DNA of 5,656 nt, taken from the NCBI GenBank assembly GCA_018970625.1, contig JAGWVZ010000264.1, positions 1-5,656 on the forward strand, written 5' to 3'. This DNA is from Myxococcales bacterium. GTDB lineage: Bacteria; Myxococcota; Bradymonadia; REDH01. Shown here piece after piece: positions 1-5,656 of the stretch. The notes below the pieces were generated by a model. The model was given only the letters and a program-made list of their open reading frames with translations. It was not told the DNA's origin and searched no databases. How positions within the stretch are numbered: position 1 is the first letter of the stretch; every line of letters begins with the position of its first letter. The translations under genes were made by a program, and so were the position numbers.

Positions 1-934
1 TGCCTGGGTAGAGGTGGGCCCCACCCCCTCGCAGGGCGCCTCTTCGCTCCGGCTGCGTTTCATGACCGAGGCGGCCGACGGCACCGGACTGCTCGCAGGC
101 GGCGAATCGAGCGATGGCCCGTTTTTCATGCGAAACAACGCCGGCAGCTGGACGCGTGAGACCGTGTCTGTGCGTGACACAGCGGGTGAAGCCCGCGCGT
201 TGCAGGCCGCCGTCGAAGCGCGCGAACGAAGCATCGCCCGAGGCGAAACTCCCGCCGAACCTGTGCTGGCGCCGATGTTGCAACGTTCGCCGGCTGCTCA
301 GGAACGCCCTGCCCTGCTTCCCCCCGTTGACATCGATACGGCTCCGGACGGACGTGGCATCATGGTCACCGCGCACGACGTCTACTGGCGCATGGGACCC
401 AGCTGGATGCTGCTGCTGCAGCGTGAAGCGACCATTCAGGGTGTGGCGCTCGATGGCGGAGACGGTTACGTGCTGATCGAGGACGGCGTTCCTGTGCGAT
501 GCGTACGCGACCTTTGCGGAGGTGACCTTCCCGGTGCCGCCAATGCGCCTTCTGGCCTGCGCGCCAGCTGGCGCACCCCTCAGGGACTGACAGGCATGCT
601 GGAGGACGGCTCGGTGGTCAGGTTCCTGCCGGCCACGACCTCAGGTGAATCCCCGCTGAACCTGCAGCAGATTGCCCCCGGCGCATGGGAGCTGGTGCAG
701 GAACCCAGTCCGGGCCCCCTGCCCGACGGAGTCATCCGGGGACGTTTTCAGGCGGGTGCAGAAGACCTCCTCTGGTTGACAGACGGACAACTATACAGTC
801 TGCAGTCGGCGCAATGGAAGCTGCAGGGCCTCATTCCAGAGGGGCACACGTTCTGGTCTCAGGGCGGTCGCTGGGGTGTTCTGGGCCCTCTGGGACTGTT
901 GACACTTCTGGTCGTTCCGAACGCGACACCCTGA
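1..934 (+). CDS. Beta-propeller-like repeat protein, 5' truncated (possible bpX component)
   Basis: The frame is open to the left edge of the window (codons for A-W-V-E precede a GTG at 14), so this is most likely the C-terminal 310 residues of a longer protein, and the GTG is probably not its start. Numbering from that GTG, the sequence cycles through short beta-rich units: a hydrophobic strand, a turn often containing Asp-Gly, a second strand, then Trp plus a polar strand. Examples are GSW near 44-46, VYWRMGPSWMLLL at 123-135, YVLIEDG at 152-158, GMLEDGSVVRF at 194-204, and LLWLTDGQLYSL followed by QWKL at 252-270. Residues about 58-105 form an Ala/Glu/Pro-rich insert that breaks the pattern. 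The hydrophobic C-terminal stretch (WGVLGPLGLLTLLVV) is more likely the last blade than a membrane anchor, but this is uncertain. I see no catalytic motif. Such repeats usually serve as a protein-binding scaffold. Assignment to the bpX propellers of MoxR-vWA ternary systems is inference from fold style and neighbours. Confidence 0.72.
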   Translation, partial: AWVEVGPTPSQGASSLRLRFMTEAADGTGLLAGGESSDGPFFMRNNAGSWTRETVSVRDTAGEARALQAAVEARERSIARGETPAEPVLAPMLQRSPAAQERPALLPPVDIDTAPDGRGIMVTAHDVYWRMGPSWMLLLQREATIQGVALDGGDGYVLIEDGVPVRCVRDLCGGDLPGAANAPSGLRASWRTPQGLTGMLEDGSVVRFLPATTSGESPLNLQQIAPGAWELVQEPSPGPLPDGVIRGRFQAGAEDLLWLTDGQLYSLQSAQWKLQGLIPEGHTFWSQGGRWGVLGPLGLLTLLVVPNATP

Positions 935-995
935 ACACTGCTGCTCATCACACCGGCTATCGCGCTACCGTTCGTTCGTCCTGCTCTCGCGTCTC

Positions 996-2108
996 ATGGA
1001 ATGGCCCCGCGTGATCTCATTACCGACAACTTACTGGAATGTTCTCCGCTACGCCGAAACCCATCACCCCGGAGAAGGAACGTTCTGGGTGAGTGAGGTG
1101 GGTTTCTACCTGCCGGCGCGTGAGATCACTCCGGAAGCCTGGGTACAGCAGCTGGCGATGCATCGCTGGCCTCGCATGCATCCCGGTCTGCTCCCCTTCG
1201 CGGGCGATGGCGCAGGCAACCGATTCTGCTTCTATGTGCGCGGCGACGAAGCGCCTTCGATCAACGCCATCGTGTACTGGAGCCATCAAACCTACCGCGC
1301 AATCCCGGTTTCCACGGACTTTGTGGGGTTTCTGGACTGGATGCTCGTGCTGGGTCACTGGCTGGCACGGAGTCTGGATCTGGCGCCGCTGGACATGCAA
1401 CATCTTCGCGAAGTCTTACTGCCCTTTGCGCAGGAGTTTCGCCCAGACCTTGAGCCGCTTCTGCCCCGACTGTACGAGCAGTACCCATCGGCTCACCGTC
1501 AGATCGTGTCGATCGCACCGCAAAGCCCGGCGTCACAGCTGGTGGTGGCGATGACGCGGATGGAGGACGGACATGCCGAGGAAGCACGCAGCCGTATTCA
1601 GCGCGCCCAACTGGACTTTCCCGAGTTTGCAGCGGCGTTTGCAGCCGAGCTTCTGGTGGCGGGCGAGACCATGTCCAACGACGAGTCGTTGCACCTGCTG
1701 CTTCGCCTGATCCGCGCCCCGCTGCTCTTCAGCGGCGATCCGCAGCTCACCAGTTTTCGGGAGGTGCCCGCTCTGGAGACTCCCTGGTTGTTCGATGCGC
1801 TGCTGAGCAACCCGGAGTTCGAAGACTCGGATGTTCCCACCGCCCTGTACGAGCTGGTCCGTGGCGAGGTCTGGTGGGATGCTGAACCGTGGCTGGCGGC
1901 ATCAGTAGAGTGTGCCAATGAGGGCGATCTGGAGCTGGCGCTGGTGCTGGCCCTCAACGCTTCGACCCTGCCCATGGAAGACGACCTCGCAGACGCGTGG
2001 TACTCCCTCATGGTGGAGTTCTTTGATGCGCTGCAGTGGCCCTGGCATCTGACGGCGGCCCGAAACGATCTGGTACGGCATCGAAGCGGTGCCACACGTC
2101 GCAAGTGA
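996..2108 (+). CDS. SMI1/KNR4 (SUKH) domain protein with helical C-terminal extension
   Basis: The 370-residue product has a SUKH superfamily domain in its first 125 residues. The signature is visible: LLPFAGDGAGNRFCFYV at 65-81 (the usual 'lPi-a-dg-Gn-fc-d' strand-turn-strand), then INAIVYWSHQ at 89-98 (the 'pVy-wdH' strand), then FVGFLDWML at 109-117 (the closing 'sF-eFl' helix). SUKH domains bind partner proteins; in bacteria many are immunity proteins against nuclease or deaminase toxins. Residues about 126-370 are helical, with at least two TPR-like hairpins (about 179-212 and 299-345), and make the protein two to three times longer than a plain single-domain SUKH protein. The start is uncertain: ATG 996 lacks a good ribosome binding site, and an in-frame GTG at 1011 is an alternative that keeps the whole domain. 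It lies 61 bp after the propeller-like gene on the same strand, so co-transcription is plausible. No toxin gene is visible in the window, so an immunity role cannot be assigned; a scaffold or adaptor role is equally possible. Confidence 0.85.
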   Translation: MEWPRVISLPTTYWNVLRYAETHHPGEGTFWVSEVGFYLPAREITPEAWVQQLAMHRWPRMHPGLLPFAGDGAGNRFCFYVRGDEAPSINAIVYWSHQTYRAIPVSTDFVGFLDWMLVLGHWLARSLDLAPLDMQHLREVLLPFAQEFRPDLEPLLPRLYEQYPSAHRQIVSIAPQSPASQLVVAMTRMEDGHAEEARSRIQRAQLDFPEFAAAFAAELLVAGETMSNDESLHLLLRLIRAPLLFSGDPQLTSFREVPALETPWLFDALLSNPEFEDSDVPTALYELVRGEVWWDAEPWLAASVECANEGDLELALVLALNASTLPMEDDLADAWYSLMVEFFDALQWPWHLTAARNDLVRHRSGATRRK

Positions 2109-2127
2109 ACCCTGCCGACAGTAAACC

Positions 2128-2159
2128 GCTCCGGCGATAGGCCGCAAACTTGCCGGGGC
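2128..2159. repeat. Imperfect inverted repeat downstream of the SUKH gene
   Basis: Arms GCTCCGGC (2128-2135) and GCCGGGGC (2152-2159) form an 8-bp stem with one G-U pair and a 16-nt loop, starting 19 bp after the SUKH stop codon. No T-run follows, so it does not meet the usual intrinsic terminator pattern. It could still slow or protect a transcript end. It also overlaps the -35 box of the candidate promoter at 2150-2178. Confidence 0.35.
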
Positions 2160-2178
2160 GCGCAAAACAGCGCATGAT
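2150..2178 (+). promoter_or_regulatory. Candidate sigma70-type promoter upstream of the TPR/vWA-like gene
   Basis: TTGCCG (2150-2155) and CATGAT (2173-2178) each match the -35 and -10 consensus at four of six positions and are separated by exactly 17 bp. The site lies in the 172 bp spacer, about 100 bp before the ATG at 2281, so it could give the TPR/vWA-like gene its own transcript. In a GC-rich genome such weak matches arise by chance, and the organism's own consensus is unknown. Confidence 0.25.
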
Positions 2179-2284
2179 AGGCGTTGGCATGGTTCCATTT
2201 GAATCGGACCTCGTGCGCCAACGCGTCCCTCAGGCTGAGGGCGGCGTGGCTTGCGACGTCCGCCTGGCATTCGGGCTGGTATGA
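2174..2284 (+). CDS. Possible small ORF overlapping the start of the TPR/vWA-like gene
   Basis: An ATG at 2174 opens a 36-codon frame (starting MIGVGMVPFESDL, ending RLAFGLV). Its TGA (2282-2284) overlaps the ATG of the next gene (2281-2283) in an ATGA arrangement, the classic geometry for translational coupling. An internal ATG at 2189, with AGG seven bases upstream, would give a 31-residue version. Third codon positions are only moderately G/C rich, and the peptide resembles no family I know. If translated, its likely role is as a leader that carries ribosomes to the next start, which itself has only a weak ribosome binding site. The overlap may be chance, and it also conflicts with a promoter -10 box at 2173-2178 for the longer version. 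Confidence 0.25.
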   Translation: MIGVGMVPFESDLVRQRVPQAEGGVACDVRLAFGLV

Positions 2285-3696
2285 CGCTCTTGTTCCCCAC
2301 ACCAGAGAGCCGCGTCGATGCCACACTGGCGTTTAACGCGGGTGTGCATGCGATGCAGCAGGGCGATGATGCAACCGCGGTGGCGCACTGGCAGCGAGCT
2401 GCCGAGCTGGACGCAACCCTGGTGCCGGCCATCCACAACCTGATCGTGTATCACGAAGAGCGTGAACAGTACGAAAAGGTGGCTGACCTGTACGGGATGC
2501 AAATCGCGCTCAACCCGTTCGATACCCGCGCTCTCATTCGGCAGGCCGCTTCGCTGAGGCGACTGCGACGGTATAGTGCGGCGGTCGCCAACTACGAAAA
2601 GGCCATCCGCTTCTATCCCTGGTTCCGATTCTGGTACGAAGAGCTCGCGCAGATTCTGGACGAAGCAGGGCAGCCAGAACTGGCGGCGGGCTGGCGCGAA
2701 CGTGCGTCCTCGATCGACAGCGATGAGGCCGAAATGGCCTGTGAAGACGGCACCCTTCACCTGAGGCGAGGCAATTATCCACTCGCGTGCGCCTGCTTCC
2801 GAGCCGTTCTCGAAGATTTCCCCAACAACCTCGATGCGCGCCTCAAACTCGCGCAGACGCTTCACGAGATGGGGGACACCGACGCTGCGTTGACCGAGTT
2901 TCAGGATGCTCTCGCGATCGCCGAGACCTCGGCGGCCGTGGTTCACTTCCACCGCGCTCGCGTTCTGCTGGAGGTCGGACGAACCGACGACGCCATGCAT
3001 GACCTGCAGACCGCGCTCGAACTGGAGCCTGGCTTTGGTCGCGCGCAATACCTGCTCTCGCAGCTCGACCTGCAACCGGCTGACCCCGAAACCATTCCCC
3101 CGCCTTCTGAGCCCCGGAGCAGTGACGCAACACGTGCAGCTCACCCGGCCAACCTCTGGGAAGCACCGCTGCTTGAACAGTTGCGTGAGCTCACCGCGCT
3201 CAACAAGGCAGCTGGAAGCGCGGCACGCTTCGCCCTCATCATTGAACCCCATGCCTCGCTGGCACCCGCTGCCATGCGACTCACGGACCTGCTGCACGCG
3301 CTCGAGCTGGCTCCCGGTGGCAGTCGGATTTTGCCCGTCATGGTGGTCGAGACCGAGGCAGGCGCCGGCGAAGGCATGATCGGCGTGAACCGGGTTGGCT
3401 GGCTTGGCTCGGATTCATTCCCCGACATGCGCGTCATCAGCTGGAATCCCCACACCGACGGACTCCCCGTCGATCAGGCGGTGCTCGCTGCCGTCAACGC
3501 AGCGCCCGAAGGCTACACGGCCTTCATTCTGCTCAGCACCGGGCGCGTCCGAGGTGACCAGACGACCGTTGCCCGCCTCATCCGAGGCACCACCAGCCTT
3601 GCCTGGATGTTGCTTTCACCTGCGGGCAACCCCGGCGACGTGGCCGCGAGGCTGCAACCCGTCGCACCCGGCTTCCGCGACTACGCCATCCACTGA
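2281..3696 (+). CDS. TPR protein with C-terminal degenerate vWA-like domain
   Basis: The 471-residue product begins with about seven TPR-type helical hairpins (roughly 14-47, 49-81, 82-115, 116-148, 150-182, 184-216 and 218-251), recognisable by spaced Ala/Gly/Tyr positions and endings such as AAELD, ALNPF, ALELEP. A Pro/Ser-rich linker (about 265-290) leads to an alpha/beta domain (about 292-471). Its strand-helix order fits a vWA fold: strand FALIIEPHAS (317-326), helix to about 341, strand RILPVMVVE (349-357), helix VDQAVLAAVNAA (397-408), strand TAFILLSTGR (413-422), strand LAWMLLSP (440-447). At the metal-binding site, DxSxS is replaced by E-P-H-A-S (322-326) and the usual TDG loop by STG (419-421), so metal binding is probably lost. 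TPRs normally bind partner proteins; an inactive vWA would also be a docking module. I chose ATG 2281 over an upstream in-frame TTG at 2251 because the extension (MRRPPGIRAG) adds no domain. The fold call comes from pattern reading; another Rossmann-like domain is possible. Confidence 0.85.
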   Translation: MTLLFPTPESRVDATLAFNAGVHAMQQGDDATAVAHWQRAAELDATLVPAIHNLIVYHEEREQYEKVADLYGMQIALNPFDTRALIRQAASLRRLRRYSAAVANYEKAIRFYPWFRFWYEELAQILDEAGQPELAAGWRERASSIDSDEAEMACEDGTLHLRRGNYPLACACFRAVLEDFPNNLDARLKLAQTLHEMGDTDAALTEFQDALAIAETSAAVVHFHRARVLLEVGRTDDAMHDLQTALELEPGFGRAQYLLSQLDLQPADPETIPPPSEPRSSDATRAAHPANLWEAPLLEQLRELTALNKAAGSAARFALIIEPHASLAPAAMRLTDLLHALELAPGGSRILPVMVVETEAGAGEGMIGVNRVGWLGSDSFPDMRVISWNPHTDGLPVDQAVLAAVNAAPEGYTAFILLSTGRVRGDQTTVARLIRGTTSLAWMLLSPAGNPGDVAARLQPVAPGFRDYAIH

Positions 3697-3811
3697 TCCA
3701 TGAACGATCCGAATGAACCGGGGGCCGGAATCTGAATACATCCCCGTTGGTTACCGTCCCTGCTCGCGTTGCCTTCAGGGCGGTGGTTCCACCGACCGCC
3801 GCGTCCTTCCC
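3697..3811. other. Intergenic spacer with overlapping hairpins before the barrel-protein gene
   Basis: This 115 bp stretch holds no credible gene; the only ATG frame of note (3700-3735) has 11 codons. Two mutually exclusive small hairpins lie close to the next start: CGGTGG/CCACCG (3781-3786 with 3789-3794) and GGCGGT/ACCGCC (3779-3784 with 3795-3800). Their downstream edge is about 11 bases from the ribosome binding site, so they would lie in the 5' leader if the gene is transcribed from here. No convincing -35/-10 pair was seen and there is no T-run after either hairpin. Confidence 0.3.
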
Positions 3812-3816
3812 GGGAG
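3812..3816 (+). promoter_or_regulatory. Ribosome binding site of the exported barrel-like protein
   Basis: GGGAG sits six bases before ATG 3823. It is the best Shine-Dalgarno match in the window and fixes the start at 3823 instead of the in-frame upstream ATG-less extension from 3769, because it places a textbook signal peptide exactly at the N-terminus. Confidence 0.7.
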
Positions 3817-3822
3817 TCGCCC

Positions 3823-4725
3823 ATGCGCACGACCTTTGCCTTCGCTACCTCTGCTCTCACGCTTCTGCTCCTTGTCGGGCCAGCCAACGCGCAGGAGTCC
3901 GCCGAAGCTCATGCCACACCACTGCCCGCCATCGCGTTGAATATCGCACCATCGGCAGCGACCGCTGCGGCCGATGAGGCGCCAGACGCCAGCGCCCCGC
4001 AGTGGGTTACACCCTCCCATCAGGGAGACGAGCTGCAGGCGCAGTACTTCGATAACGGAACCGGCGGACCGCAGCAGGGCGCCGGCTATTTTCCCGATGT
4101 ACCCCGCGAATCCATCGATGACCTGGTCATTGCGCCCACCTACGGCCGACGCACCGTCCTCGCGGCCTTTCATCTGGGCGGCGGGCTCAATCTCATGTCG
4201 CTGAAGAAGGTCGACAACAGCTTCTTCCTGCCGAACGAAGCGGACGGTTTTGCGTTCACCGTGCCCGCCACCATCGAAGCGGGCGGCTACATGGAGTTTG
4301 CGGGCCTCGTCCGAGTTGGCGTCGTCGGCAACGGCTACTTTGCCGCCGCACGCAACCGCGGCGCCAGCGGCGGTAGTCTGGGCGGTACGCTGGAGTTCGG
4401 AGGCGGCGATGTCTGGCGCTTCTGGGGTGGCGTGGTCGTCGGAGGCCGGTGGATCAGCGCCGATGCACAGGACGACGCCGGGCGCGACTATGGCTGGAAC
4501 GCGCGCTTTCTGCATTACCGCCTGCATGGCCACGTCGAGCGTCAACTCAACCCCTGGGTGTCGCTCCGGCTCACACCATGGCTGGGCCTGGGCACCCTGC
4601 GAGACGAGACGTTTGACGTACCATTGCCGCGCGATGCGCCCTCAAACGTCATCCCTGCGGACAGCGGCTACCGCGAGTTCTCTGCCGGTTTGCTCTTCTC
4701 GGTCGTACTCGGAACAGGTCGTTGA
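3823..4725 (+). CDS. Exported beta-barrel-like outer-membrane protein of unknown function
   Basis: The 300-residue product starts with a Sec signal peptide: basic MR, a hydrophobic core (ALTLLLLVG, 11-19) and an A-N-A cleavage site, with the cut expected after residue 23. No lipobox cysteine is present. An Ala/Pro/Asp-rich, low-complexity region (about 24-60) follows. From about 105 onward the chain shows short amphipathic strands rich in Gly and aromatic residues, such as VLAAFHLGGGLNLMSL, YMEFAGLVRVGVVGNGYF, VWRFWGGVVVGGRW, WVSLRLTPWLGLG and the final FSAGLLFSVVLGTG, separated by polar, Asp/Asn-rich loops. This pattern fits an 8-10 strand outer-membrane barrel, but the last residue is Arg instead of the usual terminal Phe, so the barrel call is moderate. 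I do not recognise a family. The start is set by a strong ribosome binding site at 3812-3816. The stop codon directly abuts the dtd start, suggesting one transcript with dtd, though no functional link is apparent. Confidence 0.83.
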   Translation: MRTTFAFATSALTLLLLVGPANAQESAEAHATPLPAIALNIAPSAATAAADEAPDASAPQWVTPSHQGDELQAQYFDNGTGGPQQGAGYFPDVPRESIDDLVIAPTYGRRTVLAAFHLGGGLNLMSLKKVDNSFFLPNEADGFAFTVPATIEAGGYMEFAGLVRVGVVGNGYFAAARNRGASGGSLGGTLEFGGGDVWRFWGGVVVGGRWISADAQDDAGRDYGWNARFLHYRLHGHVERQLNPWVSLRLTPWLGLGTLRDETFDVPLPRDAPSNVIPADSGYREFSAGLLFSVVLGTGR

Positions 4726-5175
4726 ATGCGCGCAGTCGTGCAGCGGGTCACAGAGGCCCGCGTCGTTGTGAACGATGAAATCATTGGCGCCATAGGGCCC
4801 GGATTGCTTGTTTTGCTGGGCTGCGAGCAGGGCGATACCGACGATGATCTCAACTACATCGTTGCGAAAACCATCGCGATGCGCGTCTTTGGTGACGACG
4901 ATGGAAAGATGAATCTCTCGGTACTGGAACGCGGCGCACAGGTGCTTCTGGTGAGCCAGTTCACCCTGTTCGGCGACATGCGCAAAGGACGCCGACCGTC
5001 TTTCACGCAGGCGATGGAGCCCGGCGCGGCGCGCGCCATGTACGAACGCGCGATTCAACGCTTCATGAGCGAAGGCGTGCGCGTCGCCACCGGACAGTTC
5101 GCAGCCGACATGAAAGTGTCGCTGACAAACGACGGCCCGGTGACCATCCTGCTCGACAGCCGCCGCACCTTCTAG
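4726..5175 (+). CDS. dtd: D-aminoacyl-tRNA deacylase
   Basis: This enzyme hydrolyses the ester bond between D-amino acids (and glycine mischarged on tRNA-Ala) and tRNA in the cytosol, preventing their use in translation. The 149-residue product matches the usual length for the family from end to end. It opens with the typical MRAVVQRVTEARV and carries both active-site signatures: SQFTLFGD (77-84, with the key Thr at 80) and NDGPVT (135-140), which contains the Gly-cisPro pair (137-138) that provides L-amino-acid rejection. GRRPSF (88-93) is also typical. The ATG follows immediately after the TGA of the upstream gene (4723-4725), and AGG at 4716-4718, inside that gene, is the likely ribosome binding site, so translation is probably coupled. 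All expected residues are present; the gene looks intact and functional. Confidence 0.97.
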   Translation: MRAVVQRVTEARVVVNDEIIGAIGPGLLVLLGCEQGDTDDDLNYIVAKTIAMRVFGDDDGKMNLSVLERGAQVLLVSQFTLFGDMRKGRRPSFTQAMEPGAARAMYERAIQRFMSEGVRVATGQFAADMKVSLTNDGPVTILLDSRRTF

Positions 5176-5208
5176 GGCAGGTTGACGCCGTCGAAGCGCC
5201 AAGGCATT

Positions 5209-5252
5209 GCAGGGCGGCGGTACGCCCCGGGCCGGTGCGCGCACCGCCCTGC
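5209..5252. repeat. GC-rich inverted repeat between dtd and the HIT gene
   Basis: GCAGGGCGG (5209-5217) and CCGCCCTGC (5244-5252) form a perfect 9-bp inverted repeat with a 26-nt GC-rich loop, which itself contains CCCGGG. An alternative pairing is GGCGGT/ACCGCC (5216-5221 with 5243-5248). It lies 33 bp past the dtd stop and ends 44 bp before the HIT start. There is no T-run downstream, so intrinsic termination is doubtful; an RNA-stability hairpin or a protein-binding site is as likely. Confidence 0.4.
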
Positions 5253-5296
5253 CCCGAACGCATTCCGCGGCCGGGTGTCCAACTTCCCGAGTGTCC

Positions 5297-5650
5297 ATGT
5301 CAGACAATAACCCCACGATTTTCGGCAAGATTCTGCGGGGCGAAATCCCGTCCACGCGCGTCTGGGAAGACGACCAGTGCATCGCATTTCGCGACGTGAA
5401 CCCCGTCGCTCCAACGCACGTGCTGGTGATTCCCCGCCGGCACATCGCCACACTGAACGACGCTACACCCGACGACAAGCCGCTGCTGGGCCACCTGATG
5501 TGGGTGGCCACACAGATTGCGGCACAGCTGGGCGTGGCCGAAGACGGGTACCGTGTGGTGATGAACGTCGGGCCGGGCGGCGGCCAGACCGTATTTCACA
5601 TCCACCTGCACATCATCGCAGGGCGGCCGCTCGTCTGGCCGCCCGGATAG
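5297..5650 (+). CDS. HIT-family (histidine triad) nucleotide-binding hydrolase
   Basis: The 117-residue product is a complete HINT-type HIT protein. The family are cytosolic homodimers that hydrolyse purine nucleoside phosphoramidates and aminoacyl-adenylates. Visible features are the N-terminal TIFGKILRGEIPS (7-19), typical of HINT-like proteins, AFRDVNPVAPTHVLVIPRRH (30-49), GYRVVMNVGPGGGQTV (84-99) and the histidine triad HIHLHI (101-106), with His103 the expected nucleophile. The C-terminus (GRPLVWPPG) is the usual end of the family, so the gene is full length. ATG 5297 gives the standard N-terminus; the open frame upstream to 5207 is non-homologous and is rejected. The upstream ribosome binding site is weak (GAG at about 5289-5291), and an in-frame GTG at 5291 is a minor alternative. 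It lies 121 bp after dtd on the same strand. Confidence 0.96.
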   Translation: MSDNNPTIFGKILRGEIPSTRVWEDDQCIAFRDVNPVAPTHVLVIPRRHIATLNDATPDDKPLLGHLMWVATQIAAQLGVAEDGYRVVMNVGPGGGQTVFHIHLHIIAGRPLVWPPG

Positions 5651-5656
5651 AAGCGT

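Noticed and set aside
883..931. C-terminal transmembrane anchor of the propeller-like protein
   Set aside because: The hydrophobic stretch is only about 14 residues, contains Pro/Gly and sits at a blade-like position; a final beta blade is the simpler reading.
1598..2326. Open frame of 242 codons on the minus strand across the SUKH gene end and spacer
   Set aside because: Ser/Arg/Ala-rich shadow translation, with no ribosome binding site or family resemblance.
2230..3297. Long open frame of 355 codons on the minus strand, antisense to the TPR/vWA-like gene
   Set aside because: It lies inside a convincing TPR gene; its translation is rich in Arg, Gly and Cys with no domain pattern, as expected for the mirror frame of GC-rich coding DNA.
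3700..3735. 11-codon frame (MNDPNEPGAGI) just after the TPR/vWA-like gene
   Set aside because: Too short, with no ribosome binding site and no overlap with the next start; most likely chance.
3775..4545. Open frame of 256 codons on the minus strand, opposite the exported barrel-like gene
   Set aside because: The + strand gene has a signal peptide and strong ribosome binding site; the antisense product shows no domain.
5209..5252. Intrinsic terminator after dtd
   Set aside because: The stem is good, but no T-run follows on either strand; kept only as an inverted repeat.
5207..5296. N-terminal extension of the HIT protein from an upstream TTG
   Set aside because: The extension covers the intergenic inverted repeat and does not resemble HIT proteins, which begin at the ATG at 5297.
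4642..5511. Open frame of 289 codons on the minus strand, crossing dtd and the HIT gene
   Set aside because: It spans two certain + strand genes and their spacer; the translation has no recognisable motif.

Overview
All genes in this 5.66 kb, GC-rich, tightly packed window read on the + strand. The organism looks like a high-GC Gram-negative bacterium. A signal-peptide protein with an apparent outer-membrane-type beta-barrel supports this, and the mix of SUKH, TPR, vWA-like and propeller-like proteins suggests a complex-genome lineage such as Myxococcota/Bradymonadota or a neighbouring proteobacterial group. The lineage is inferred from protein style only; no phylogenetic marker was tested.

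The left two thirds (about 1-3696) are accessory in character. A 5'-truncated protein made of short beta-rich, blade-like repeats (1-934) is followed by a SMI1/KNR4 (SUKH) domain protein with a long helical C-terminal half (996-2108). After a 172 bp spacer with a possible promoter, a hairpin and a possible 36-codon ORF comes a 471-residue protein (2281-3696). It has about seven TPR-type repeats and then a Rossmann-like domain that reads as a von Willebrand factor A (vWA) fold whose metal-binding (MIDAS) residues have been replaced. Beta-propeller-like, vWA-like and TPR modules side by side resemble the MoxR-vWA-beta-propeller ('bpX') ternary conflict systems predicted in bacteria. If so, a MoxR-type AAA+ ATPase and an active vWA protein should lie just upstream of base 1. 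This is the main hypothesis of the report; it is not proven from the window.

The right third is ordinary. It holds an exported beta-barrel-like protein of unknown function (3823-4725, strong ribosome binding site, clear signal peptide), D-aminoacyl-tRNA deacylase dtd (4726-5175, start codon abutting the previous stop), and a HIT-family nucleotide hydrolase (5297-5650). Dtd and the HIT protein are cytosolic housekeeping enzymes. The barrel gene and dtd are probably translationally coupled. A 9-bp inverted repeat separates dtd from the HIT gene. No tRNA, rRNA, CRISPR array, insertion sequence or attachment site was seen.
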